A program made the position numbers and the translations under genes. The notes beneath the pieces were generated by a model, which saw only the letters and a list, made by a program, of their open reading frames with translations, was not told the origin of the DNA and did not search any database. From contig ML681971.1 in NCBI GenBank assembly GCA_007922195.1, positions 17,770,637-17,834,636 of the forward strand: a stretch of 64,000 nt of DNA, in the 5' to 3' direction. This DNA comes from Podocnemis expansa (Eukaryota > Chordata > Testudines > Podocnemididae). Within the stretch, counting starts at the first letter, position 1. Each line of letters starts with the position of its first letter. This document shows, piece by piece, positions 1-10,652 of this stretch.

Positions 1-1073
1 GGCCAGGTTCTCTCTGAGCAGGATGGGAGTGACTATAGGCTACATACAAAGACTTCCACAGAAAAGAGAGGGAGAAAGAGACCACAGGAGCAACTCTGCT
101 CAGGTTGAAATGCTGATAAAACCTTGGACTCAGAGCAGCATTGAGCTAATACTAAGCCTCAGGACTTATAGGTTCAAAGATCTTTAACTTGAATGCTGCA
201 AGAGTCACTGTGGTTAAAAATATTCCTTTGCTAAGCCAGTGTTACCCATTTTCCTGCCACGCTGCCCCAAAGGGGTTAAGCTACAACTCCAGAATACTCA
301 CAACCCAAACTGAACTCTGGGACAGCATATGTGATGGGGACTTCAGAAGGTCTCAGGCATTGATTTTAGGGTCCTGAGTAGTAGCATCCCACGCTGCAAA
401 GAAGGGCAGTGGTCAGAGTCAGGGAGTGTGACCTAGGGTCTCAAAGCTAGAAACAGTGGCTAGACTCTAGACAGACCCACTTGGCTTGGAAGCGTATGGG
501 ACCCAGCATTTGGGTCCACCTGCAACAGATTTGTGAGTGTACAGTGGGACACCAGCCTAGGTTTTAGGATCAAATTCAGAGATAATATAAGCAGTAGTGG
601 GAGTTATACACTGGTAAATCAAAGCCATTTGCAGAGACAGAGGATGGTGTTGTAACAAGAAAAAGCAACCAATAGGAGGGTTTAAGAAGATAAAGTGCCT
701 TCTTACACCTACTTGTTTGTTTCTCAATGCTACCACCACCCTTCCGCCCACTCAGCTTGAGAGTTACTTGGACTCTCTGAGGTACAACTTGCTCCACTAC
801 TTAAATCACCTTTGAATTAGTTCTTATGTTAGGAATGTTCACTGCACAGCACATCACTAACTTTGGTATCTCTCCAACCCACCTTTTAGGAAGCAGCTCC
901 TTCAAAAAGATTCCAAGATGAAAACCTTTTTTAAAGTGGCAGAATACCATTTCCTGAAACTACATGACAGAACCTCCTTCAGTAACTCAAATTATGCAGC
1001 ACCCAAGCCAAGAAAATCTATTTTAAAGAATGTAGATTTTTAACTGCATGACCTATATCTTCTGTGCATCTAC
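1..1073 (-). other. NCBP3 intron 5, partial
   Basis: Non-coding sequence from the exon 5 donor to the window edge. No further NCBP3 exon, RNA gene or clear repeat was seen. Confidence 0.7.
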
Positions 1074-1202
1074 CTTTCTTGTTGTTTTCAGCTGTCTTCT
1101 CCTTGCTGTTTTCTCTGGTTTTGAGTTTATCCTGATCAGGCATGGAGCTCATATTTATAAGAGCTCGTGTTGCTGTCACTTCATCAAGCCACACCACATT
1201 AC
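1074..1202 (-). CDS. NCBP3: NCBP3 coding exon 5
   Basis: A 129-bp exon that completes Cys144 and encodes residues 145-186. It begins NVVWLDEVTATRALINMSSM, the second half of the RRM-like domain, and then becomes a charged Lys/Glu-rich linker ending TAENNKK. The acceptor is tgtttag and the donor is gtagat. The last codon is split after its first base. The acidic region expected next is not found between 1 and 1073, so exon 6 lies outside the window. Confidence 0.93.
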
Positions 1203-2704
1203 CTAAACAAAAACCCACACAAAAGTAGTTTTAGTTAGCTGAAATTTTCTACACAGGCTCTTAAGCTTAAGGGACTGTGAGATAAAGAAGGCAAATTACT
1301 AGAATAAAACTTCAGTAACATTACATATGTATAAAACTGTTTGTACCAATAGGAAGGGAGATTATTAGGATGTCTTTCATAAAGGGAAAAGAAATCCCTT
1401 AGCATCTTTGATCAGTAGGACACACAACTTGTCACACACCACTACAAAGGCCTTAGACCACACTAGTTTCTGATCAAAACTAAAAGAACACTGAAATGAG
1501 TAAGGTCTACAAACATAATAAGGGCTCATTTGTTTGTGCCAATAACAAAGACCCACTCAATAATCAGAAGTGTATTTTATAAACATGCTAGTGAGCAAAC
1601 ATGACCACATCAAGAATACTGGACCACAAAATGATCCATTCATTTATTTGGAAGAGTGTTGTTTAGTTTTAGTGTGTAACACTCTTGACAGTGTTCTAGG
1701 AAGTGTGACAGAAGTATATTTTGTAAAACAATTAACTGAAATAATACGAGATCTCAGTATAGAGCTCCGGTGTTAATCTCTGCTGAGAAGAAAGGAGAAA
1801 CTGTTCAGTGTTTTTTGTACAGATTAGCAAACTTCTAACTAAGTGATGCAAGGCTTAACAAGTTTCTCATGCATAAGAAAATGCAATGCAGATTCAGAAC
1901 GTACAAGAAAAATTCCTGTAAGAAGAAACAGAATTTCAATAATATGCAAGAAAACTGGTCAAATGTCAGGCTGATAACAACACTGCTAGAAACATGAAGA
2001 TGAAAGTGGGAAAAAGAAGCTGCTTCTCAAAAAAAGCATTGAGCAAAAACCCCTTTACTAAAGATGGATTCAGTTTTGATACAGCCACAAATATTATATG
2101 GTCCTCTGCTGTTTAATAATTCAGGAAAAACTAGAGCAATTAATTTTATCTTGTTATATACTAAGATGTCTGAACAGATAAAATTCACTGCAGGAGAAAA
2201 CCCCCATATTCTAAATGTAAAGGAAGCCTGATAAAAGTGTCCTCCAACCTTCAGATTTTTCAAAGCTACACTTCCTTTGTTTTTCACTCTAAAGAACGAG
2301 GCATAACCTCACAATAGGTCTCTGAGCTTTGAAAATTCAGTACTGTTGCACCAATGAAAGACATGCTGCTGAAGCTCGTCATTTTCATCAGGGTTACAAT
2401 CTTTTACAACATTGCATATTGCTGCTGGGTGTAGCCAATCTAACCTGCTAGAGCTGGGACAGTTTTTCTCACTAACCAATAACTTATATCTGTATTGCTT
2501 TTGATATTCACCATGCTCTTTTAACTAGCTCATTCCAACACTCATTTGGGGTATTAAGTTTACAGATGAGGAAGCTAAAGCAGAGAAGAGGTCAATGATT
2601 GGCCCAAGAGCCACAAAGTAAGTCAGTGGCAGAACTACAGAATCCAAGAACTCTGGAATACCAAAAAGATTAAGAACTATAGACTAAATACTTAGTTTAC
2701 TTAC
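1203..2704 (-). other. NCBP3 intron 4
   Basis: A 1.5-kb intron bounded by gtaagt and ttag. It is AT-rich and contains one MIR-like fragment near the exon 4 side. Nothing else was recognised. Confidence 0.85.
2535..2650 (-). repeat. MIR/CORE-SINE fragment
   Basis: Reverse-oriented MIR core: 'tttacagatgaggaagctaa' followed by 'ggcccaagagccacaaagta' and 'gtggcagaac'. These are typical MIR landmarks. Ancient and diverged. Confidence 0.7.
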
Positions 2705-2830
2705 ATGATGTGTCATCTAGCCACTCAATATGATCAGGGGGGTACTCTTTAAGATAGCCAAAGATGTCCTGGGTACTCATCTCATCTACTCCGCAAATGT
2801 AGATTGTATCCAGCCTCACTTTAGGAATTG
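2705..2830 (-). CDS. NCBP3: NCBP3 coding exon 4, RRM-like domain with WLDD motif
   Basis: A 126-bp exon encoding residues 102-143 and part of codon 144. It reads AIPKVRLDTIYICGVDEMST and continues to EYPPDHIEWLDDTS. YICGVDEM resembles the RNP2-like first strand of the RRM-like fold. WLDD (about residues 138-141 here) is the motif reported as needed for m7G-cap binding, and all four residues are intact. The acceptor is gttcacag and the donor is gtaagt. The exon ends one base into a Cys codon that exon 5 completes. Confidence 0.95.
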
Positions 2831-4181
2831 CTGTGAACAAGAAACAAAAGCACTGCTCATTTTTTCAAAATGAGTTCTTGTATTAGAAACATGTCGAATT
2901 AAAAACCAAAATCATTTTAAAAAAATGGAGAATAATTTATTCAAGTCAGGTACATCCTATACAACTTAAAGGCATGAACTTCAAAAGGTCTGGAATGCAA
3001 ATTATAATTTCACAATGGTTTGATTTTTTCAGTTGAAAATAAAAACAGGATACTTAAGAACACAAAATCTGTAGAATTATAGGAAGGTACTGCTATAGAA
3101 ATTGCACTGTCCAGCCCTGATTATAATTTGATTTTAAAGACAACATGCACTTTGTCATTAACTTCTCAATAAATATGTACAATCTTTAGTTCATTTTAAA
3201 GGGATACAGTCAAATTAAAATATCATACCATTCTGAGAGATTTTTTTACTAGTATAGTTACACACAGTAGTCAAGTTACCCATAACTGAACATCAGTGTT
3301 GTTATTTTCCTGTTTTCAATGTCTTCATCATGTTTTTCAAAACACCTGTATAAGCAGATTCAAGTGTCTTCAATATAATCAATTCCTCATGTCTCGATCC
3401 TGCAAATGGATCTGTGCAGAAACACCTAAAGGGTCTAAATCCTGAAAATGTATCCACATGGGTGGATTCATGTCCACACTAAACTCCAGTAACTTCAACA
3501 GGATTACATGTGTGTGGATCCACCCATAGAAGTGCAGTTGCATGATTGGAGCCTTTAGTTTCTTTTTTGTGTGCATGTTCTTCACATAGCAACATAGAAA
3601 AGTATTTTAAATAATATAGAAATATATGGTTTAAAATCACAGAAACTGGCAGGGGATTCAGAGGCAATTATTGCATGGTTTTCAGGGCACTTTTAACCCT
3701 TTTTATAAAATGCCTTTTGTAAAGTTGCCAACATCTGTTTCATTAAATACTGAACAAAGAACCTATGGAACCTTGTAACAATGTTTGTGTGCCAACAACT
3801 TCTGCTGTGTCAACTGACAAAAAAGCCTTGGACAGCCAATCTCCATGCAGTAGTAGATGCTGCTGCCATGTCAATAAAAAATAAAATAAAATAGTATCTG
3901 CCCAAAATGGTTCTGTTACTTTTAAGTGTCATCACCTTCCCACCACTATTTTAATTGTATTTACTTTTACATTACCTTAAAGTGTATTTTTAAATGTTAA
4001 AGTCAACAAAAAAAGTGAAATGGAAAATACAAGATATTTCTCCTACTGATGCTCTCCTCTTTCAGGAGCACCTGGAAAGGAGTGAGGTAGCATGGCTATC
4101 AAGTCAAGAAACAGAAAGGAAGCAGTCTAGAGATTCCTCTTTCATTCAAACAGTTTGATAAATTCATAGCACTTTCCCTAC
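2831..4181 (-). other. NCBP3 intron 3
   Basis: A 1.35-kb intron. It has an A-rich tract near 3877-3890 and a stretch at 3380-3540 that looks like an old LINE-derived repeat ('gatcctgcaaatggatctg', 'gtggatccaccc'). No gene was seen. Confidence 0.8.
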
Positions 4182-4287
4182 CTTTCTTCATCATATCTCG
4201 ATCCAATGTTACATTCCTTTGGGCAAGATTGACTTCAGCTCGAAAATGAAAGCGCTTCGCTCTTTGCTCCTTTTTCTCAATTGCTTC
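4182..4287 (-). CDS. NCBP3: NCBP3 coding exon 3
   Basis: A 106-bp exon encoding residues 67-101 plus the first base of codon 102. It begins EAIEKKEQRAKRFHFRAEVN and ends with RDMMKK. It is flanked by a ttgcag acceptor and a gtaggg donor. This basic helix precedes the RRM-like domain and is among the most conserved parts of the NCBP3 family. The split codon G|CA is completed exactly by exon 4. Confidence 0.95.
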
Positions 4288-6920
4288 CTGCAAAAGACAA
4301 AGCCCAAAGGAAAAGGAACTTGGTGCACTGGTCCAAACAATTTCTATAGCAATAAGAGACATTTAATAAAACTCAAATGGCCAGGAATTAATCATTACAA
4401 AGATTCTATTTCTTCTCAGTAGGCATGGCTGAACCAATAAATACATTATATTAAAAGGGATGAAATTAAAAACTCTTTCACAGCTTGACTGAGAGTCAAA
4501 TTATTATTGTCTTGTGGCCCAAACAGTGTAACAGGAATCATGTGTGCTCCACCACCAACTATATGATCCTGGATAAGTGTTTTAGATGGATCATTAAATT
4601 TACTTATCCTTAAAATAAGCCTATATCAAAGACAAAATTCAACAAATATTTACTTAAAGCCAATGTTTCCTCAACAAGGCAGACTAATCTTCTATTCTGA
4701 AACTGCTGGTTTACATACTTAGAGGAAAAGAGAAAAACACTTTAAGAAAATATAAATCACACAGTTTCCAGACAGTTTAAAAAAAACAAGTATTTGAAGA
4801 CCTGTGGCCTTTGGGAGTATCACTTTGTGTCTGCACCATGGTTCTTTGCAAATACCCTTTTGTGTGTGCACTTTACCAGTACTAATTGGAGTGCAGGCTA
4901 CAGAAATCTTGCTAGGACTGGCAATCCAAAGTATTTCCAGGCAGGCCTTCAAAGTCTCTAAGTACCAGTGACAAAAAAAGATTTTATGTAAGCCTTTAAT
5001 AGAGATGCTAATTTTCTTTTTTATGATTATTTTTAGACTGAGGAATTCTTAATCAAAGTATTTAAAAAAAAAAACTCTCTCAATTAACTAAAATGAATCT
5101 GATATTATAAAAATATCCTTAAACAAGAACTGCCCTCTGTGATATAACCACAAAATAATTTGACCTTTTAATCACAGGCTTTTAACATTTCCCAACAACT
5201 CATTTGCATTATTCAGCACTGTACATCTTTACCCAGAACTATGAATGCCATTTTGAAGCTATTATTAAGGAATGTAACAAAGATGTGACACTTTCTCACT
5301 GATCCAAAGGTTAATTGCTTCCTGAACTACAAGTCTCTGATAGACAGAAGCCAGAGATTTGGAGCCAGAAATGTCGATATTCTCTCTCTAACACCAACTC
5401 AATTTGTGCCTTTGGACGAGTAACGACTCATGTACCCACTCTCACTGTACTTTCTGAAGGCTACATTTTCATAGTCAAATAGAATATGAAAGTCCTAATA
5501 ACACTACAGAGTATTTAACACAGAACATGAAATAGGACATTTTCTTTTCAATTTCCAGATACAAGGTACAATGATCCGTCATATAGGGACACCAATGATT
5601 TTAAAGTCGCACTGGGTATTACGAGAACAGCTGCAAGTTTAAGATGCCAAATTAATACAAAATGATAAAAATCTCATTTTGAAGTGGCTGTTAATTTATG
5701 TAAGCAAGCCCTAGTGAGTGGAAACACACAAAAATGCCCTTTGAATATTCAAAACAATGGAACTAGATTTGCCTGCCAAACACTTGTTTTCCTTTCTCTG
5801 TCATTCACACAATAAAGAAAATTTTAGCTGACTTGACTTGGAGGGCTTTGCTTTGCACTGTGGAGTGGCATCACTGCAATTCCAACAGAATCGCCTTGTT
5901 TTTTGGCAAATGCACTGAGCTATTAGAAATATTACAAATTTTTGATTGGTTACAAAAGCTTTGTCTACAAATGAATCATTCACTAGAAACATCATAGAGA
6001 CACATTCGGCTCAGCATTTTCAGAACAGCTTGTTTGCTTTTGTAGTCTTGCGACTTACAAATGCTGCCTCTCATAATTTACACAAAGACAGACACAACAG
6101 CATGAAAAAATCTCACTAACCTAACATCGAAACAAGTATTCACCATCTATAAAGATAATATCTAAGTTAGTAATACTCAGACCTCAGTGGTTCAGGAGCC
6201 AAATTAATGATCAGCATTACCCAAAAAAGTCATAGTACTGTGAATTTATTGTTTAACTTACTATACTACTATATATTCATATTCGGTTTTAACTATAATT
6301 GGTTACCTACACAGTAAAAGCATCCTGATTGGTTAATAATCTAGACTGGTTAATAATTAAGACCACAGTGTTTTAATATTAAAAGCTGCAGAAAGCTGCA
6401 AGAGACATATTAAAGAGCCATCTGTGCAAGTGAAGTACTGTAGAATGTGTATCTCCTGTCAATTTACTTACATTCCCTTACAGTGGCATCTCCACTATGC
6501 TGTGCCAATGTGAAATGCCCTCTGCTCCACACAGCATTACTTTTTCTGGGGGTGGAGTTACTGCATCAAACAGCACTCCCAGAACTGGGTGAATGAGTCT
6601 CACTGCTTGCTCAACTGACCCCACTGCATTGATGTGTGGAGCTCAACACAGCAGAACAAGTGCAGACAACCCTAATGTCTGCTGTCCTTATGTATGCAGT
6701 GTAGAGATGCTTGGAGTATAACTGCTCTAAAAAACAAACAATCAAGGAGTCCTACAGCTTTTTAAAAGACTGACAGGACTTCTCCAATAGAACTTTTTGC
6801 CATTGCTCTAAGTGAACCTGAAAATGACCATTTCTCTGAACTTCCTGAAGACCAACTATCACTGCTTCCTATTCAACAACAGTAATACAAAACCTTTAAA
6901 AGGCTCACAATATATATTAC
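4288..6920 (-). other. NCBP3 intron 2
   Basis: A 2.6-kb intron, mostly AT-rich unique-looking sequence. At 6721-6792 it holds a fragment of the palindromic SINE-like family ('aacaatcaaggagtcctac', 'aaagactgacaggac'). Confidence 0.8.
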
Positions 6921-6986
6921 CTTGGAAGTGACATCTATTCCAGTGATGAAACTTCCAGCTTTGTTTTCGTATCTTCTGCTAGTGTC
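6921..6986 (-). CDS. NCBP3: NCBP3 coding exon 2
   Basis: A 66-bp exon of 22 whole codons reading DTSRRYENKAGSFITGIDVT then SK (residues 45-66). The acceptor is tttcag and the donor is gtaata. It joins exon 1 and exon 3 in phase 0, and the peptide matches the NCBP3 stretch between the acidic N-terminus and the RRM-like fold. It is too short to appear as a long ORF and was found by reading for the expected continuation. Confidence 0.93.
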
Positions 6987-7774
6987 CTGAAACAAAGCAT
7001 AACTGTGATGAAGGCTAAATGCAACATGCTAGACCAATAAAAAAAGTCTTACCTAGTCATCGGTTCTACAATACACCTGTTTTTTTCTACTATGTCCTCA
7101 CTCTAAACTTCAGTATGTTCTTGACCCAGACATGTACAACACTCACTATCAGCAGAGATATGTGTAAACAGAAAGGATCAAAACCATGCGGCTCCCACTG
7201 GTACAAGAAATCTTTAGCATCAGTTAAAGATCTAGTACCCGTGCAATCACAGGGGAAATATATTCTGCCACAGCAGGAAGGTGACAATACCTTTACCAAC
7301 TCTAACTTCCATGGTTTTCAGGCGTCATAGTCTTCCAAGTGAAAGACTTGTGTTTAATATCTTAAAATAACCTGACTGTGCTAGACTCTCTGAAAGTTCC
7401 AGCATACTAGTATTAAGTTATCAGGCAATCTGTTAGCATCAGATAACGTTAAATTCAATTTTCAGATGAAAGAATTAACTTTTAAATCTCTTGATATCAT
7501 TAATATTCTCTCTCTGCTTTTGCTTTGTTAAATCAACCCACTGAAAGTCAAAAAATTAAGAATGCCGTACAGAAAAAAGCATGATTGTCACCCATTCTGC
7601 TGAGTTCACAAGATCGTACAAAACCATGAAGCTTCCTGGCCAATGATCCAATTCCTTCACCACCACCCCTTTTCTAATGACCATTTACGCTCTCATTCTG
7701 GCATCAAGGACTCAGCAGTCCCTCCCACTCCTTCCCCCCTGCAAGAAGACAAGGAAATAGAAGGTAAATACATG

Positions 7775-7870
7775 ATTCATAGAGTTTAAGACCAGAAAGG
7801 ATCATCAGATCGTCTAGTCTGACTGCCTGTATATCACAAGTCATTAAATTTCATCCTGTTACAATAAGCG
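7775..7870. repeat. CR1-like LINE fragment
   Basis: 'gattcatagagtttaagacc' and 'gatcatcagatcgtctagtc' resemble the CR1-type 3' region widely seen in turtles. Only a short remnant remains. Confidence 0.5.
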
Positions 7871-7899
7871 TTTAGCTAAATAAAGAACATTTTTCAGAA

Positions 7900-8101
7900 G
7901 TACCAAAGCGGTAGCCATGCTAGTCTAGTTTAGCAAAACAAACAAGGAGTCCGGTGGCACTTTCAAAGACTGACATTCATTTATTGCATGTGCTTTCGTG
8001 GGAGAAAATGCAGGCATCTGACAAACTGGGATTTTCTCCCACAAAAGCTCATGCAATAAATACATTTATCAGACTTTAAAAGTGCCACCAGAATCCTTGT
8101 T
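7900..8101 (+). mobile_element. Palindromic SINE-like retroposon, copy A
   Basis: About 202 bp. The head is 'ccaaagcggtagccatgcta' plus 'gtctag'. A self-complementary body follows: 'ggagtccggtggcactttc' on the left is answered by 'aaaagtgccaccagaatcc' on the right, and 'tgggagaaaatgc' by 'gattttctccca'. It is flanked by an imperfect direct repeat, 7888-7899 against 8102-8113 (10 of 12 bases), consistent with LINE-type target duplication. Confidence 0.75.
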
Positions 8102-8419
8102 CATCTTCCAGAAAGACATTTGCCACCTGATGGGAGGAATGAGAATCCACCCCTTCTTTGCACAACAGTCTCAACAATTCCCACTGCTAGAAACGGGGCA
8201 AAACTTAACAGAGTGGGGGAGGAGGAGAAGTCACGCAACTCACATAAGGTGTCATTTTTTTTTAAGTATTAGTTTATATCAGGCGTTGTTAACCTGGGGT
8301 GCAGGAATGGAGTCCAAGAGGTGCAGGAGTAATGTATAATTTAAACATAGCATGCCCACCCAATATATTTCAAACGTGACCTCAAAGCACAATCAAAATT
8401 GATAACCGTTGTATGTTTT

Positions 8420-8437
8420 TCTTTTTTTTTTTTTTTG
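8420..8437. repeat. Poly-T tract
   Basis: T-rich homopolymer run in NCBP3 intron 1, directly readable. Confidence 0.9.
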
Positions 8438-8522
8438 TGGGGGTATGGGGTTACCATGTATTGCTGTAGCAGATGCGGGACCTCTAAAAGGCAAAGAACC
8501 CCTGCTTTATATTGAGTTGAGT

Positions 8523-8665
8523 GGAGGAAACAAACAGGGTGTCCTGTGGCACTTCTAAAAATTAACTCACAAAAGCCTGGGTAATAAATAAATGTGTTAG
8601 TCTTTAGAAGCATCACAGGACTCCTTTGTTTCACTGCAAAAGACTAACAGGGCTTCCAATCAATC
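8523..8665 (-). mobile_element. Palindromic SINE-like retroposon, copy E (diverged)
   Basis: Left tail 'aaacaaacagggtgtcctgt' plus 'ggcac', right arm 'gttagtctttagaagcatc' then 'caggactcctttg'. The head 'gactaacagggcttcc' is on the right, so it points to the minus strand. The inner palindrome is shortened. Confidence 0.6.
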
Positions 8666-8684
8666 AATCAAATCTTAGGGCTCT

Positions 8685-8850
8685 TCCCCTCTAGAACTAG
8701 GCTTCTTGTTTGTTTAGCTTAACTAGACTAAGCCCAGACTAATAGGACTCCCCCATTGGAATCAGACTCCTTGTTTGTTTAGCTTAACTAGACAACACAG
8801 CCACCTCCTAGGAACAAGACTCCTTGTTTGTTTCGCTAGACTAGACCATA
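8685..8850. repeat. Three clustered fragments of the palindromic SINE family
   Basis: The motif 'ccttgtttgtttagctt' plus 'aactagac' occurs three times in tandem (about 8700, 8768 and 8820), each followed by head-like sequence. They look like repeated insertion or local duplication of the head/tail region. Confidence 0.5.
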
Positions 8851-8859
8851 GGTCGGGAC

Positions 8860-9035
8860 CAAGTACTAAGTTGCAGGCCCTCAGGTCCTGGGTCCCAATG
8901 CTCCTTGCTGCCACCACCAAAAGACTGGAATCTCTTGGTTAAAGATTTAATTGTTGGGTCATGGCCACACATGATTTTTTTTTTTTTTTTTTTTAACTAG
9001 CCCCTGAGGAAAAACATTTGCAAACCACTGGAAAG
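8860..9035. repeat. Dispersed repeat, copy 1
   Basis: Contains 'aattgttgggtcatggccac', matched by 'aattgttgggtcatggccat' at 10297-10316, with matching flanks ('ccctcaggtcctgg' against 'ccctgaggtgttgg'). Includes a long poly-T run near 8977-8994. Family not named. Confidence 0.65.
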
Positions 9036-9175
9036 GCTATCTTGACTCCCCCTTTGGAACAAGCTGGAGAAAGGCTGTCAAGGTTGACTGAGTAACGAGG
9101 CAGAAGAAAAAAAAAATCAAAGTGTGCTCCATCTCTTAGGCTTGTCTTCACTGATTGAGACAGTATTCTCCTCTG

Positions 9176-9340
9176 GACTTGAAAGTGTGGGGAGGTGTAG
9201 GGGAGATTTTGGGGGGTTCTCACTAATTTGATGTAACACTCTTACTAGCTGTCAACTGGGGGCTGTTGGGAAATTCGGGGGGTGCAGGGGGAGAGTAGGG
9301 GAGCCGTTAGGGAAATCCCGGGACTGAGGGAAAGCCGGTT
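9176..9340. repeat. 165-bp repeat shared with 34835-34990
   Basis: 'caactgggggctgttgggaa' and 'tctcactaatttgatgtaa' recur nearly exactly at about 34835-34990. The G-rich repeat overlaps the edge of the NCBP3 CpG island. Confidence 0.75.
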
Positions 9341-9576
9341 CCCCAAGAGGGAGCCGAGGCCGAGCGAAAGCCCAGCGAGGAGCAGGCAGGCTGGGCTGGG
9401 CTAGGCTAGGCTCACAGGAGCGAGTGGGCTGGTGGCCCCGCGCTACCCCCCTCCGCCCGCGGCCTAACAGCGCCGCGTCCTCACTGGGACTCAGGTCGTG
9501 TCGCGCGGCCGCGTCACCCCCCGCCCGGCCTCCGAAACGGGGGGGCCTGTGGCTCCAACCGCCCCCCCCCCCGTAC

Positions 9577-9708
9577 CGGAACGAGCTCCCGCAGCGAGCG
9601 CCGCACGGGCACGGCCTCCAGCTCGCCCTCCTCCACCTCCATGGGCTCGGGCTGCTCCCCCGCCGCCTCCGCCTTCACCGAGATCCGCAGGCTCCGCACG
9701 GCCGCCAT
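9577..9708 (-). CDS. NCBP3: NCBP3 coding exon 1 (start codon)
   Basis: First coding exon of nuclear cap-binding protein subunit 3. The family protein binds the m7G cap of RNA polymerase II transcripts, pairs with NCBP1 and supports poly(A) RNA export from the nucleus. The exon gives 44 residues starting MAAVRSLRISVKAEAAG, with the acidic signature EPMEVEEGELE at residues 21-31 and VPVRRSLRELVP at its end, which I recognise as the NCBP3 N-terminus. The ATG at 9708-9706 has a good context (gccATGG). The exon ends on a codon boundary at a GTACGG donor. From memory the human N-terminus is about 17 residues longer between the first basic stretch and the acidic motif, so this copy looks shortened there. 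The five exons visible here encode about 186 residues of a protein of roughly 600, and the rest is off the left edge. Confidence 0.95.
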
Positions 9709-9787
9709 GGCTCCGCCAGGCCCGAGGCAGGGACACGGCCCGAGCCGGCCTTCCCGACCACTGAGATGAGAGGGTGCGGAGAGAGCG

Positions 9788-9795
9788 GCGCCAAA
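9788..9795 (-). promoter_or_regulatory. Candidate E2F site
   Basis: On the minus strand this reads TTTGGCGC, which fits the E2F consensus TTTSSCGC. It lies about 80 bp upstream of the NCBP3 start codon. Match by motif only. Confidence 0.4.
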
Positions 9796-9989
9796 ACAGC
9801 CATAGAGATGGCAGCTGTTCGGCCAGAGCGCCGCTAATGCCATAGAGATGGAGATTAGCGCGGTCCTCCAAAGCCATAGAGTACAGGGGGAGGCTAGAGC
9901 GGCAAATTAGGTACCTGTATTCGGGCGTGGGAAGTGACAGTCTGGCCCTCATCACCTCTGGTAGGCAAGGCTACAGCCAGGCTCCAAAA

Positions 9990-10177
9990 CGGGGGTCTCA
10001 GGTACACAGCGCGTAGGTCGCATGCAGCCCCTAAAGCTATTTCCCGCAGCCTGCAATGACACTGCCATTACCAATATTTGCAATATCATTGTATGAAAAG
10101 GTTTCAGTGGTGCAGCCCTTGGGCTAACTTACTAGTCCTCCCACAGCCCATGTGGTGATTTGCATTTGAAACCCCTG
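9990..10177. mobile_element. hAT-like MITE beside the NCBP3 promoter
   Basis: Ends are 'cgggggtctcagg' and 'tttgaaacccctg', imperfect inverted repeats. Flanks 'ctccaaaa' and 'ctctagaa' agree at 6 of 8 bases. The interior matches the reverse complement of about 44190-44260 ('gcaatgacactgccattacc'). Confidence 0.55.
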
Positions 10178-10186
10178 CTCTAGAAC

Positions 10187-10410
10187 AGTAGATGTCAAAC
10201 TATGCATTGGGACGCAGTACTACGAAGCAGACCCTGAGGTGTTGGGCTCCAAGACTGCCACTGCCAAAAAGCTGGAATGCATGGCTGAAAGATGTAATTG
10301 TTGGGTCATGGCCATATGTCATTTTTTCTTCAGCTGGGTCTCAAAGAAAAAAGTTTCCCAGTTGAAAAAAAAACTGCCCTGGCAAGCTTTTGAGGGCAGC
10401 AGTAATGCCT
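10187..10410. repeat. Dispersed repeat, copy 2
   Basis: Same-orientation relative of 8860-9035, sharing 'ttgttgggtcatggcca' and the stretch before it. The two copies flank the NCBP3 promoter. Confidence 0.6.
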
Positions 10411-10498
10411 GTTCACACTGATAGGTGGTGTGAGTGGATGGTGGAAATAGCTAAGTGGGCATGTAAGCTGTCCCCAAAGTGTTGGAAAACAACTGGTT

Positions 10499-10652
10499 TT
10501 TCTTTGAGTGCTGCTCAGATACATTCAGTATCAGGTGTCTACGTGCCGCAGCGCATGATTGGCAGGAACTTCTTTTATCCTTAGCCTGTCAGGACAGGGC
10601 TGGCAGCCACGGCCCCCTGGCCATATATGTGGCCCCAGCCCTGCTCCTCCTC
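10499..10652 (+). repeat. DIRS left inverted terminal repeat
   Basis: Pairs with the reverse complement of 19257-19439 through 'ctgctcagatacattcagta', 'gcatgattggc', 'aacttcttttatccttagcc', 'tgtcaggacagggctggcag' and 'ccatatatgtggccccagcc', with about one mismatch in ten. Confidence 0.9.

Larger units (their letters stand above)
6987..9576 (-). other. NCBP3 intron 1
   Basis: A 2.6-kb intron. It contains a full palindromic SINE-like retroposon (7900-8101), a second partial one (about 8523-8665), three tail/head fragments of the same family (8685-8850), poly-T runs, and a 165-bp repeat (9176-9340) also found at 34835-34990. Its exon 1-proximal end lies in the CpG island. Confidence 0.8.
9290..9960 (-). 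promoter_or_regulatory. NCBP3: CpG island with NCBP3 promoter and 5' UTR
   Basis: The sequence changes sharply from AT-rich flanks to GC-rich DNA dense in CpG, centred on the NCBP3 start codon. No TATA box is evident upstream of the ATG, as is usual for housekeeping CpG promoters. Three copies of 'gccatagaga' or a close variant occur at about 9800, 9840 and 9875. The transcription start cannot be placed exactly, but is probably in 9730-9900. No opposing gene was recognised on the plus strand. Confidence 0.8.

Noticed and set aside
9491..9955. 154-codon ORF opposite NCBP3 exon 1
   Set aside because: CpG-island composition gives open frames on both strands. The only frame with family similarity is the exon 1 frame.
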